DNA of 44,323 bases from Candidatus Bathyarchaeota archaeon (GTDB taxonomy: Archaea; Thermoproteota; Bathyarchaeia; TCS64), in contig JADHWN010000016.1 of NCBI GenBank assembly GCA_016783455.1, forward strand, positions 1 to 44,323, read 5' to 3'. The notes under the pieces were generated by a model. It did no database searches and was not told the origin of the DNA. It saw only the letters and a list, made by a program, of their open reading frames with translations. The translations under genes and the position numbers were made by a program. This document shows positions 15,357 to 24,136 of this stretch, in pieces; the first letter of the stretch is position 1; every line of letters starts with the position of its first letter.

Positions 15357-16421
15357 CTACTCAGATGCCAGATGCTTCTCGGCGTCCTTCCTCTTCTTCT
15401 TCGCCAGCTTGGTGACGATCTCCAGGTCCTTGTCGTCCTTCTCAAGCGGCTTCACATCGATCAGGCCGGCCTTCTCCGTCGCCTTCAGAGCCGCGTCGCC
15501 CCTCTCGTTCCTCACGATGACCGTGGACCAGCCATCCGGTGTGCCCACGTTCCCCACGGAGAGGTCGGCGAACTCTGACGTGAAGTCGCTGCAGCTGTGG
15601 CAGCAGGGCCTCACGTTGTCCTTCACCTTGCTCAGCTTGACCGAGTAGGGCTCATCGGAGCCCGTGTGGGCGATGAACCTGCCGCTCTTTATCTCGAACT
15701 TCGAGACCTTGGAGGCGTCGACACCCGCGCCGTCGAGGTACTCCATGAAGCTTTCGTGGTTGAACGTCTCCATGCAGAGGAGACCGATCTTCAGGTCCAC
15801 TGCGTCCCTGATCTTGGCGTCCGCCTTCTCACCGGTGACGATCCTGCTGAGACCTCTCATCTGGCACGGTGTGCCCACCACGGCAATATTCCCCCTGGCG
15901 TAGTCGGAGACTGCAGATCCTACACCTACCAACGTCGGACTGGAGGTGTACTTGGTCCCAGCGCTGGCGAGGACCTCCTCCTTGCTCGAGGCTACGACCG
16001 GCGTGGCGACCCAGACGGCGTCCTCCTCCAGACCTGTCACCACAACGCCGTCCCCACCCTCTGAGAGGAAGTTGATGAGCAGCGAAGAGACGGCTCCTCC
16101 GTCCTGGCAGCTAGCGAGGACCGCCTCATCCTTCGACTTAACGGCGTAGATGGCCATGTGGACCCCGAGATGGGCCTCACCCTCCTCCCGGACCCTGCCA
16201 TAGACGAGGTTCTCCATCTCGGCCTCGTCGAAGCCTACGCTTGGGCAGTTGGCATGGCACATTCCGCAGGCGACGCATAGGCCCACCAGTTTGGGTGTTC
16301 CAGCATCGAGCTCGATTGACTTGACGGGGCAGACTGCAGCACAAGAGCCGCAGCTCACGCATGTCCCCTTCCTGATGACCTCGGTCATGAGGTGACCGAA
16401 GATCTTGGGTCTAGCGCTCAT
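15357..16421 (-). CDS. FrhB-like F420/ferredoxin oxidoreductase subunit
   Basis: The 354-residue protein has two N-terminal 4Fe-4S ferredoxin motifs (CVSCGSCAAVCPVKS and CVACGMCHANCPSVG). The FrhB N- and C-terminal domains of coenzyme F420 hydrogenase/dehydrogenase beta subunits follow, with AVVGTPCQMRGLSRIV and a CCHSCSDFTSEFADLSVGNVG region for further iron-sulfur and flavin binding. It should pass electrons between F420 (or another flavin partner) and ferredoxin. The start at 16421 is supported by a TTTATA box 30 nt upstream; a longer frame to 16496 runs through that box. No hydrogenase or other redox subunit lies beside it, so the partner is elsewhere. Confidence 0.87.
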   Translation of the reverse strand: MSARPKIFGHLMTEVIRKGTCVSCGSCAAVCPVKSIELDAGTPKLVGLCVACGMCHANCPSVGFDEAEMENLVYGRVREEGEAHLGVHMAIYAVKSKDEAVLASCQDGGAVSSLLINFLSEGGDGVVVTGLEEDAVWVATPVVASSKEEVLASAGTKYTSSPTLVGVGSAVSDYARGNIAVVGTPCQMRGLSRIVTGEKADAKIRDAVDLKIGLLCMETFNHESFMEYLDGAGVDASKVSKFEIKSGRFIAHTGSDEPYSVKLSKVKDNVRPCCHSCSDFTSEFADLSVGNVGTPDGWSTVIVRNERGDAALKATEKAGLIDVKPLEKDDKDLEIVTKLAKKKRKDAEKHLASE

Positions 16422-16449
16422 GGATATCACATCATGTTGATGGAAACCA

Positions 16450-16455
16450 TATAAA
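16450..16455 (-). promoter_or_regulatory. TATA box of the FrhB-like gene
   Basis: On the minus strand TTTATA predicts initiation about 4 nt before the ATG at 16421, a nearly leaderless message. It helps to fix that start. Confidence 0.5.
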
Positions 16456-16522
16456 AATCGTACCCCCACAAACACTAGTACCAGCCCACAATGCACATGG
16501 GGCTTGGTCTCGAAATATCGGA

Positions 16523-16528
16523 TTTATA
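16523..16528 (+). promoter_or_regulatory. TATA box of the acyl-CoA synthetase operon
   Basis: TTTATA predicts initiation near 16553. The leader of about 44 nt contains GGAAGGA some 9 nt before the ATG at 16597, so this operon uses a ribosome-binding site, unlike many neighbours. Confidence 0.45.
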
Positions 16529-16596
16529 TCCCAAGAGAAGGGATTCTTTAACGTTAATAAGCAACCACGTGCCCATCCCATGGAAGGACTTTAGAA

Positions 16597-18702
16597 ATGA
16601 AGCTGGATGCCCTGTTCCGCCCAAAGTCCGTCGCCATCATCGGGGCATCTAGGACTCCCGGGAAGGTCGGGAACATTCTCACCCGGAACATGATCGAAGC
16701 AGGCTTCCAGGGGGAGATCTACCCCGTGAACCCCAGCGCAGATGAGATACTGGGCCTGAAGACCTACACCTCGGTCAAGGAGATACCGGGTGAGCTGGAT
16801 CTGGCTGTCATCGCCATCCCCGCTGCCTATGTGCTGGGCGTCGCCGAGGAGTGCGGCGAGAGGGGGGTGAAGGCCCTCGTTGTCATCTCGGCTGGGTTCA
16901 AGGAGATAGGGCACGAGGGGGCACTCCTGGAGAAGCAGCTGGTCGAGATCAGCGGGAGGTACGGGATGCGGGTCCAGGGGCCTAACTGCCTGGGGCTCAT
17001 CAACACCGAGAGCCAGCTGAACCTGAGCTTCGCGCCGGCGATGCCGAAGGCGGGGAGGATCGGCTTCATCTCCCAGAGCGGGGCCCTGGGGACGGCGGTA
17101 CTGGACTGGATCGTCAAGGAGAACATCGGATTCCACAGCTTCGTGAGCCTCGGGAACAAGGGGGACCTCGACGAGGTGGACTTCATCGAGGCCATGGGGG
17201 AGGACGAGGACGTCCGGGTGATCCTCCTCTACCTGGAGTCAATCGACCGGGGGCGGAGGTTCATAGAGGTCGCCTCGCGAGTGGTGAGGGATAAGCCCAT
17301 CGTGGTCATCAAGGGGGGCACCTCCTCGGCGGGCGCCCGGGCCGCAGGAAGCCACACAGGGGCCCTGGTGGGGAGTTTCGTAGCCTACAAGACGGCCTTC
17401 GAGAAGGCGGGGGTGATACTGGCTGAGAGCGTCGAGGAGCTCTTCAACTACGCCGTCGCCTTCACGGAGCAGCCTCTGCCCAAGGGGGAAGGCGTCGTGA
17501 TCGTGACCAACGCCGGGGGCCCGGGGATACTTGCGACGGACCTCAGCGAGAGGCTGGGGCTCAGGCTCACCAACCTGGGGAGCGAGGTCAGGGGTAGGCT
17601 CATGGGGAGGCTCCCCGAGGCGGCCTCCGTGGGGAACCCCGTGGACATCCTGGGGGACGCGAGGGCCGACCTCTACACGTACGCCATCGAGGAGGTCATT
17701 AGCGAGGAGAGCGTCAACGCCATCGTCGTCATCCTCACCCCACAGGCGATGACGGAGAGCCTCGAAACGGCCCAGGGGATCGTCGCGCTCCAGAGGAAGC
17801 ACGGGGACAAGCCTATAATCTGTATCTTCATGGGTGGGGGGCGTGTCCAGACTGCTGACGAGTACCTGAGGAGCAACGGTGTGCCCAGCTTCGACTTCCC
17901 GGAGAAGGGGATCAAGACCCTAGCGGCGATGTATGAGTACGCCCGCTTCATGGAGGAGCCCGAGCATCCACCTGCAAGGTTCGACGACGTGGACCCCGAG
18001 AGGGTCAAGGGGATCCTTGAGTCCACCAGACGGGACAGCAGGGTCGTCCTCCTAGCGAACGAGGCGGCGGAGGTTATGGAGGCCTATGGCGTCAACTCGA
18101 CGAGGGACATGCTCGCCTCTTCTGCGGAGGAGGCCGAGAGGTTCGCCGATGAGCTGGGGTACCCGGTGGTGCTCAAGATCGTCTCGCCGGAGATACTCCA
18201 CAAGACGGATATCGGCGGCGTCCACCTGAACATAGGGTCCGCAGATGAGGTGAGGACGGCATTCGAGGCCATCATGAACAGCGTCTACACGTTCATGCCC
18301 CAGGCCAAGATCCACGGCGTCGCCGTCTCCCGGATGGTCACCCCTGGGAAGGAGCTCATAATGGGCATGAGCCAGGACGTCCAGTTCGGCCCCCTCGTGA
18401 TGTTCGGCCTCGGGGGGATCTACGTCAACTTCCTCAAGGACGTCTCGTTCCGCCTCGCCCCCCTCAGCGAGAGGGAGGCCCAGGAGATGATGGAGGAGAC
18501 CCGGGCGTACACCCTCCTCAAGGGGATACGGGGGGAGCCCCCGTCGGACATAGACGCGTTGAGGGAGACGATCCTCAGGGTGGGGCAGCTCGTCTCAGAC
18601 TTCCCCGAGATCGTGGAGATGGACCTTAACCCGGTCTTCGTCTACGGAGTGGGGGAGGGCTGCATCGCCCTCGACGTGAAAATCACTATAACAGGGGATT
18701 GA
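16597..18702 (+). CDS. acd: ADP-forming acetate/acyl-CoA synthetase, fused alpha-beta
   Basis: A 701-residue fusion of both ACD subunits. Residues 1-460 are the CoA-binding and ligase-CoA domains (FRPKSVAIIGASRTPGKVGN, later FISQSGALGTAVLDW). The phosphorylated histidine lies in AAGSHTGALVGSF (about residue 253). Residues 480-701 are the ATP-grasp domain (YPVVLKIVSPEILHKTDIGG). It converts an acyl-CoA, ADP and phosphate to the acid, CoA and ATP, the energy-conserving step of archaeal peptide and sugar fermentation. Acetyl- versus aryl- or succinyl-CoA preference cannot be read. The stop overlaps the next gene (ATGATGA), so the two are coupled. Confidence 0.93.
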   Translation: MKLDALFRPKSVAIIGASRTPGKVGNILTRNMIEAGFQGEIYPVNPSADEILGLKTYTSVKEIPGELDLAVIAIPAAYVLGVAEECGERGVKALVVISAGFKEIGHEGALLEKQLVEISGRYGMRVQGPNCLGLINTESQLNLSFAPAMPKAGRIGFISQSGALGTAVLDWIVKENIGFHSFVSLGNKGDLDEVDFIEAMGEDEDVRVILLYLESIDRGRRFIEVASRVVRDKPIVVIKGGTSSAGARAAGSHTGALVGSFVAYKTAFEKAGVILAESVEELFNYAVAFTEQPLPKGEGVVIVTNAGGPGILATDLSERLGLRLTNLGSEVRGRLMGRLPEAASVGNPVDILGDARADLYTYAIEEVISEESVNAIVVILTPQAMTESLETAQGIVALQRKHGDKPIICIFMGGGRVQTADEYLRSNGVPSFDFPEKGIKTLAAMYEYARFMEEPEHPPARFDDVDPERVKGILESTRRDSRVVLLANEAAEVMEAYGVNSTRDMLASSAEEAERFADELGYPVVLKIVSPEILHKTDIGGVHLNIGSADEVRTAFEAIMNSVYTFMPQAKIHGVAVSRMVTPGKELIMGMSQDVQFGPLVMFGLGGIYVNFLKDVSFRLAPLSEREAQEMMEETRAYTLLKGIRGEPPSDIDALRETILRVGQLVSDFPEIVEMDLNPVFVYGVGEGCIALDVKITITGD

Positions 18703-19814
18703 TGATGAATAGACAGATGGCTTACTCGATCTACGTGTCGGGAACCGGATACAGCGGCAAGACCGCGTTGTGCCTAGGCCTCTTCGGGAAGCTCCAGGAG
18801 ATGGGGCTCAGGGTCGGCTACTTCAAGCCCGTCGGCATGGGGCAGAAACTCGTCGACGGGAGGCTCAGGGACACAGACGTGATCCTCATGAAGGAGGTCA
18901 TGGCCCTCGAGGAGGACCTCGACGAGCTCTGCCCGGTGGTGCTGGGTAAGCGCTACCTCGACCTCATCGCCGAGAGCTGCGACCAGTCCAGGGAGCTAAT
19001 CATAGAATCCTATGAGAAGATCAGCGCCGACAAGGACATCCTCCTCATCGAGTCTGCTGCCCGCCCCGAGTTCCTCACGTTCTGCGGCCTCGACACCCCT
19101 GCATTGGCGAAGGAGTTCGGCGCCAAGGTGCTCTTCTCAGTCAAGGGGGATGAGGACTTCGTCGCTGAGACCATCATACTCTACAAGGAGTTCATCGAGG
19201 GGAGAGGGGCTGAGATGCTGGGCGTCGTGCTCAACTTCGTCCCCCTCCAGCAGCTGGAGCGCATGAGGGGCGTCGTCTCACCCATACTCCAGACCTGCGG
19301 CCTCGAGGTCCTCGGGGTCGTCCCCGACCACAGGGAGCTCACCCTCCCCACCGTGGAGGACGTCGTCAGCGTCCTGGACGCCGAGGTGCTGGCAGGGAGG
19401 GACAGCCTGGACACCCTGGTGGACAACTACCTCGTCGGGGCCATGTCCCCGGAGTCGGCGATGAGCTGGCTGAGGCGGAGCGTCGGCAGGGCGTTCATCA
19501 CGGGCGGGGACAGGACCGACCTCATCCTCACGGCCCTGGAGACGAAGCCCAGCGCCATCGTCCTCACCGGCAACATCTACCCCTCGGTCCAGGTGCTCTC
19601 CTCGGCGGAGACCAAGGGCATCCCCATCCTCCTGGTACCCACAGACACCTACACGACGGTCACCAAACTGGACCTCCTGGGGGACATGACGACGCCCGCG
19701 CCGACCTCCACGAGGAAGATACAGCTCACGAGGCAGATCATCAGCGACCACGTCGACGTGAAGACGATCATGGACGACTACTCCCGGTGGAAGAGCGAGA
19801 GACGGGGTGGCTAG
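18699..19814 (+). CDS. BioD-like P-loop protein with DRTGG domain
   Basis: The 371-residue protein resembles the non-catalytic N-terminal part of long bacterial phosphotransacetylases. A BioD/CobQ-like P-loop domain (GTGYSGKTALCLGLFGKL, about residues 12-30) comes first, followed by a DRTGG domain (FITGGDRTDLILTALETKPS, about 265-285). The phosphotransacetylase catalytic domain itself is absent. In archaea such proteins are often encoded next to ADP-forming acyl-CoA synthetase, as here, where the starts and stops overlap. A regulatory role, sensing an acyl-CoA or nucleotide, is inference. The stop overlaps that of the convergent DHPS-like gene by four bases. Confidence 0.83.
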   Translation: MMMNRQMAYSIYVSGTGYSGKTALCLGLFGKLQEMGLRVGYFKPVGMGQKLVDGRLRDTDVILMKEVMALEEDLDELCPVVLGKRYLDLIAESCDQSRELIIESYEKISADKDILLIESAARPEFLTFCGLDTPALAKEFGAKVLFSVKGDEDFVAETIILYKEFIEGRGAEMLGVVLNFVPLQQLERMRGVVSPILQTCGLEVLGVVPDHRELTLPTVEDVVSVLDAEVLAGRDSLDTLVDNYLVGAMSPESAMSWLRRSVGRAFITGGDRTDLILTALETKPSAIVLTGNIYPSVQVLSSAETKGIPILLVPTDTYTTVTKLDLLGDMTTPAPTSTRKIQLTRQIISDHVDVKTIMDDYSRWKSERRGG

Positions 19815-21373
19815 AACAGGGGGTCGTCCTGGAGGTAGGAGCGCCCCAGCTTTAGGGCCAACTCCGCCTTCATCAGCTCCTTCCCGAGGTAGGCGGCGTG
19901 ATCGTACTTCCCGACGAGACCCCTCCGGAGAATCGTCTGATACACCTCCCTAGCGTCCTTCCCCTTGACCACGAGGTTAGGCTCACCCACTGCCACGTAG
20001 TGTATAGCAACTATGGCCTCCTCCTCCCTGTCGACCTCTATCCTGAACCAGCCAGCCGTATCCCACTCCAGGTCGTCATCGGGTTTGGCGGACACAACCT
20101 CCGTCGCATCCTCGACGGACCTGTCATAAGGCCATTCCACCCACCTCTTCTCCTTGAGAATTAGGAGGTCGAGGCCCAGGTCCTTGGGCAGTGTGTCCTT
20201 CCTCCCCGCCAGGAACATCATCCTGGAGGCCGTCACCGTCTCCCGGACGCTCCCCCGGGCCTTGGGGCTGTGCTCGGGGATGAAGAGGAGGTCTGCTCCG
20301 ACCTCTGCAGCCAACGCCGTCAGCAGGCCATTCACCCCGGTGGAGTCGACGTCTATAAGCTCCGTAGCGTTCCCCAACCCGAAGAGCACGGGGGTGTTCT
20401 CGTCGGCCTGACGGAACAGCTGGTAGGCCTTCAGGGACTCCAGGAGCCCGGGCTTCAGGGCAGGCTCGAGGATCAGGTCGGCGATCACCCTCATGATCCC
20501 CAGCTCGTGGGCCTGGAGCATGTTGTTGAACATCGCTGCGAACCTCTCCTCCGCGCCCCTCGGGAGGACGCCCTCCCTCATGTTCGAGGGGAGAACCACA
20601 ACCGGGACGTCCCTGACGTATGACGCAACTTCCTCCATGTTCCCGGCGTCAACGCTGAGCACCAGATCCACGCCTGCAGAGACTGCTACCTCAATCTCGG
20701 ACGGGTCCAAGGTGTCGATGCTCACGGGAAGGCCCACAGACGAGCGGACAGCGTCGATGATCTCCCCGACCATATCCGGTTTGGGGTCGTTCGCCAGCAT
20801 CCCTATGTCGATTATGTCCGCGCCCTCGGACTTGAAGTATTGTGCCCGTTTCATGATCTGATCGAGTTCAAGGGTCGGGGCGTTCACTATCTCCGCGATC
20901 ACCCTCATGGGGAAGGCTGAGCCCACCGCGACCTCTCGGCCCTCTCCCCCGATGATGAATCCGCCCTCCTCCCTCAGGACCTCCCTCCAGGACTCATCTA
21001 CCTCCTTGATCTCCTTCAGGGCCAGGCTCTCCTTGACCCCTCGGAGGAGCTTCGAGGCCGACTCGGTCTTGGAGAGCTCTACCCTGTCGAGGAACGGGAG
21101 GATCAGCGGGAGCTCATAAGTGTAGGAGGGCCCCTTGTACGTGGGCGTCCCCGTGGCCTCCTCGACAGGGGTCACGTCTCCCCTTATGGTGCCCGGCAGC
21201 AGGATGAGGTCGTATCCCTTCACGGAGGTGAGGGACTCAGCTGCAGCCTCGGGAGTGATGAACGCCGCCACCGATACGGGGAGGACCCGGACGTCGACGT
21301 CCACGTCAAGGCCTGTAGTGTATCTCCTAGCGCTGTCTTCAGCCAGCCTCCCCGTGACGATGAGAACCCGCAT
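19811..21373 (-). CDS. Dihydropteroate synthase-like protein
   Basis: The 520-residue protein has an extra N-terminal domain of about 150 residues (MRVLIVTGRLAEDSARRY...). A DHPS-type TIM barrel follows, with GADIIDIGMLANDPKPD (about 200) and LPVSIDTLDPSEIEVAVSAG. This is the long DHPS-related family known from methanogens and other H4MPT users. In H4MPT synthesis a DHPS-like step couples the pterin to the ribofuranosylaminobenzene phosphate made by MptG, and mptG lies directly upstream on the same strand. The conserved DHPS pterin-binding residues cannot be fully checked by eye. It is the last gene of the cofactor operon. Confidence 0.82.
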   Translation of the reverse strand: MRVLIVTGRLAEDSARRYTTGLDVDVDVRVLPVSVAAFITPEAAAESLTSVKGYDLILLPGTIRGDVTPVEEATGTPTYKGPSYTYELPLILPFLDRVELSKTESASKLLRGVKESLALKEIKEVDESWREVLREEGGFIIGGEGREVAVGSAFPMRVIAEIVNAPTLELDQIMKRAQYFKSEGADIIDIGMLANDPKPDMVGEIIDAVRSSVGLPVSIDTLDPSEIEVAVSAGVDLVLSVDAGNMEEVASYVRDVPVVVLPSNMREGVLPRGAEERFAAMFNNMLQAHELGIMRVIADLILEPALKPGLLESLKAYQLFRQADENTPVLFGLGNATELIDVDSTGVNGLLTALAAEVGADLLFIPEHSPKARGSVRETVTASRMMFLAGRKDTLPKDLGLDLLILKEKRWVEWPYDRSVEDATEVVSAKPDDDLEWDTAGWFRIEVDREEEAIVAIHYVAVGEPNLVVKGKDAREVYQTILRRGLVGKYDHAAYLGKELMKAELALKLGRSYLQDDPLF

Positions 21374-21397
21374 ACCGCATCCAGCTCCGCTTCAAGA

Positions 21398-22360
21398 CTA
21401 TTCAGTTACCGTGACCTCGGCGCCCTCGTTCTGGGCGTGGGCGACGAAAGCGGTCCCGCGTCTATCCCCCTCGTTGAGGAAGCCCTCCAGCTGAGAGAGC
21501 GCATCTTCCGCCCGTGCCTCCCCTTGGACGAGGCCGTAGAACGCGGGGCCCCACGAGCTCTGACCGGCGCCCAACGCCCCTTTCTCGAGAAGGAACTCCA
21601 CCCCCTCCTCGATGACGGGGCTGCTGTAGAGTCCCCCCTGGACCTCCCTCCAGTGCTCCCCGAACTTGAGGTCTAGACCGGTCATGGCGGCGCCGAAGGC
21701 CTCGGCATCTCCCTCTAGGAGGGCCGGGATCATCTGCATCAGCAGTATCCTGGAGACGTCGCCAGCGAGGACAGTCGGAGGCGGCTCCAGGTTCTTGAAG
21801 GCGTCGACCTCCAGCTTGCCGCTGCTGCCCTGGACTGTGTCGGGGAGGCCTATGACGAAGAGCCAGTTCTCAGGGATGTCATGTCTGAAGATGAGTGGGG
21901 GATGATCCCCGGTCGTCCCGACCTTGTGCCCGCCGTCGACGATGAAACCCCCGTGCTTGAACACGTATGTGCCGACCCCCGACCGCCTGGAGCGGTTAAG
22001 CAGGAGGGCCAGCCTCTCCGGTGAATAGTCTAGGCCGTATATCTCCGAGATGGCCGTCCCCATGGCGAGGGCGAGCTGGGTTCCTGAGCCGAATCCCGAG
22101 TGCTCCGGCATGTCCGAGACGATGTTGACCTTGGCCCCGCCTGTGATCCCCGACTCCTCCAGGACAGTTTCCGCAAATTTCCTCGCCCTTTCCATCCTGA
22201 ACCCCTTGACCGTGAGCCGTGGCGCTGGCTCGGCCTCAAGAACTATATTGGGCCTGTCGATTGCCACCCCTACGCTCCCGAAGATCCTTCCCAGGTCGCC
22301 CCTCAGGTCCACCATGCTGAAGTGGAGCCTGGACGGGGTCCTCACCCTGACCTTCATCAT
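21398..22360 (-). CDS. mptG: Beta-ribofuranosylaminobenzene 5'-phosphate synthase
   Basis: A 320-residue GHMP-kinase-fold enzyme of the RFAP synthase family. It starts VRVRTPSRLHFSMVDLRGDL, and its glycine-rich loop is MPEHSGFGSGTQLALAMG (about 105-122). RFAP synthase joins 4-aminobenzoate (or 4-hydroxybenzoate) to PRPP with loss of CO2 and pyrophosphate, the first committed step towards the arylamine side chain of tetrahydromethanopterin. It overlaps the upstream DUF447 gene (ATGA), showing an operon. It is among the strongest markers in the window for an H4MPT-dependent C1 pathway. Confidence 0.9.
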   Translation of the reverse strand: MMKVRVRTPSRLHFSMVDLRGDLGRIFGSVGVAIDRPNIVLEAEPAPRLTVKGFRMERARKFAETVLEESGITGGAKVNIVSDMPEHSGFGSGTQLALAMGTAISEIYGLDYSPERLALLLNRSRRSGVGTYVFKHGGFIVDGGHKVGTTGDHPPLIFRHDIPENWLFVIGLPDTVQGSSGKLEVDAFKNLEPPPTVLAGDVSRILLMQMIPALLEGDAEAFGAAMTGLDLKFGEHWREVQGGLYSSPVIEEGVEFLLEKGALGAGQSSWGPAFYGLVQGEARAEDALSQLEGFLNEGDRRGTAFVAHAQNEGAEVTVTE

Positions 22361-22998
22361 CCGCCCCTCCAGCCCTCGATCAGCCTCTCCAGCTCCGTGA
22401 TGACCCTCCCCTCCGCGGAGTCCGGGGTCGAGACCCTACCGACCACGTCCTTACACACGCTGAGCCTTCTTACAAACTCTTCGCCCTCCTCGACACGACC
22501 TTCCCCATAGAGGAACTCGATACGAGTGGCGTGTATTACAGCCTCGATGGCTTGAGCCCTACCCCGGCTGAAAGGTCGAGGTCCGGCCTCACCCACCTCG
22601 ACAGAGTCAACGTTGCAGGTGAAGCGGGCCCTGTCCTCGGAGTCATCGAGGTCCCGGACGGAGATGAAGATGTATGCGTCTGCCTCCCGGAGCCTGATTC
22701 CGTCGAGGGACGGTTCCTCGAAGCCCCTGAAGTCCTCTTCCTTGAACGCAGTGACGAGGAAGATTATGGGGTCGTCCGTGACATTCACGCAGGCCTCGGG
22801 GCGGGATGACAGGTTCCTGTAGGTGGAGCTGCTCTTGAAGGGCCTGATCTCGAGGGTCTCGCGACCAGTCCTGCCCACCCCCATTGGGGCTGCGTTCACG
22901 GAGCCGTCGTGGTCCATGGTGGTGATTATGGTCTCGAATATCTGATCCTCCTCGAATCCGAGGCCGTCGAGCAGCAGCCCCTCAGTTGCCCCCTCCAT
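22357..22998 (-). CDS. DUF447 family protein of H4MPT clusters
   Basis: The 213-residue protein belongs to DUF447, a split-barrel, flavin-reductase-like family. Seen here are IFETIITTMDHDGSVNAAPMG at the start, RPEACVNVTDDPIIFLVTA in the middle, and AIEAVIHATRIEFL, a long C-terminal helix pair. DUF447 genes are typical companions of H4MPT biosynthesis genes in archaea and methylotrophic bacteria, but their reaction is not settled. A TTG start at 23043 would add a hydrophobic stretch; the ATG at 22998 gives the usual family N-terminus. It sits between the nucleotidyltransferase gene and mptG in one operon. Confidence 0.83.
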   Translation of the reverse strand: MEGATEGLLLDGLGFEEDQIFETIITTMDHDGSVNAAPMGVGRTGRETLEIRPFKSSSTYRNLSSRPEACVNVTDDPIIFLVTAFKEEDFRGFEEPSLDGIRLREADAYIFISVRDLDDSEDRARFTCNVDSVEVGEAGPRPFSRGRAQAIEAVIHATRIEFLYGEGRVEEGEEFVRRLSVCKDVVGRVSTPDSAEGRVITELERLIEGWRGG

Positions 22999-23047
22999 AT
23001 GAACCAAGCCCAGCAATGATTGAAACAGAATTGTTCCTATCAAAAGG

Positions 23048-24082
23048 TTATCGGTCGACGATGTCCACGGGGAACAGGTAGTCCCCCCTCCTCCCCAGCA
23101 TCACCCTGTGATAGGTGAGGCCCCCCGACACAACCTCCTCCAGGGTGCCCCGGGCCTTAACTACATCTCCCGTAGAAGCCTGCTCGGTGAACTTCCCCCT
23201 GAAGCTGACGAGCTGGTCCACATCGACGTCGGGTCCACCACCCTTGAAGCTGCAGCCCTCGACCTCGTAAGAACAGGGCGTGTAGATGGAGTCATTCGCC
23301 CCGACAACGGTCCCCCGGAGCACTACGGTCCCCAGGGGTCTGGATACCTCCCCTTCCTCAGACGCGTCGGGCTCCCTGACGAGCCTGATGAAGTAGTCTC
23401 GCCCGTCGACGAGGCCGTGGAGGACCTTCCCGGACTCCAGGGATGACAGCTCCTCAAGATCCAGACCGGTGTCGCCCCAGCGGTTGACCGCCACGCTCCT
23501 CACGCTCTCACCATGATAGGGTCGGACCCAGCCCTCCCTCTCCCTGAGCGCCCTCACGGCCTGGTAGACCCGGCGCCCGGAATCTCTGCCGTAGACGATC
23601 AGATCAACGTCCGAGGTTGATGTAGCGAGGTCCACCAGGACTGACCCCGAGACCCCCATGTCGCCGAGGGGCACGCATCCCTCACGGCTGATCGCTGACG
23701 CGAACCTGGCCACAATTGACTCCACCTCGGTCCGGGGGCTCTCCAGGATCGCGGCGAGGCGCTCCCTGGGGACGTACATCCGTGAGATCCTGTCCACCGG
23801 GACGGACTGCAGGGAGAGGCCCTTCCCCTCCACCTCGTTGATATACAGAGGATGGTTCACCCGGAGATACTCGTCCGTCTCGTCGAGGTCGTAGACCCTC
23901 CTGTAGCGGACCTCGCCTCTCCGCCTGTCCCCCCCGGGATCCGGGACGTAGCGGATGTATGCGATGACGAGGCCCTTGGGGTGGTGTAGCCCCTTCACTG
24001 TGAATAGGAGCCCCTCAACCGTCTCGACGTAGTCCCCTTCGACGGGTCCCGAGAGCCATCCACCCGGTTCCATCGCCCTCAA
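23048..24082 (-). CDS. Nucleotidyltransferase-domain protein in H4MPT operon
   Basis: The 344-residue protein has an N-terminal domain of about 110 residues. It is followed by a DNA polymerase beta-type nucleotidyltransferase core (GVSGSVLVDLATSTSDVDLI, about 143-162) with the GS and DxD metal-binding signatures intact. The C-terminal half ends in an OB-like barrel (VVKARGTLEEVVSGGLTYHRV). Its proximity to mptG and DUF447 (stop 4-5 bases from the next frame) points to cofactor synthesis rather than tRNA or DNA metabolism. An exact substrate is unknown. It is the first gene of the operon. Confidence 0.72.
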   Translation of the reverse strand: MRAMEPGGWLSGPVEGDYVETVEGLLFTVKGLHHPKGLVIAYIRYVPDPGGDRRRGEVRYRRVYDLDETDEYLRVNHPLYINEVEGKGLSLQSVPVDRISRMYVPRERLAAILESPRTEVESIVARFASAISREGCVPLGDMGVSGSVLVDLATSTSDVDLIVYGRDSGRRVYQAVRALREREGWVRPYHGESVRSVAVNRWGDTGLDLEELSSLESGKVLHGLVDGRDYFIRLVREPDASEEGEVSRPLGTVVLRGTVVGANDSIYTPCSYEVEGCSFKGGGPDVDVDQLVSFRGKFTEQASTGDVVKARGTLEEVVSGGLTYHRVMLGRRGDYLFPVDIVDR

Positions 24083-24136
24083 CTATCTTGTGAGGGTCTT
24101 ATAAGCGGATTCGGTCAGGAGAGTCTGGGGAACGAA

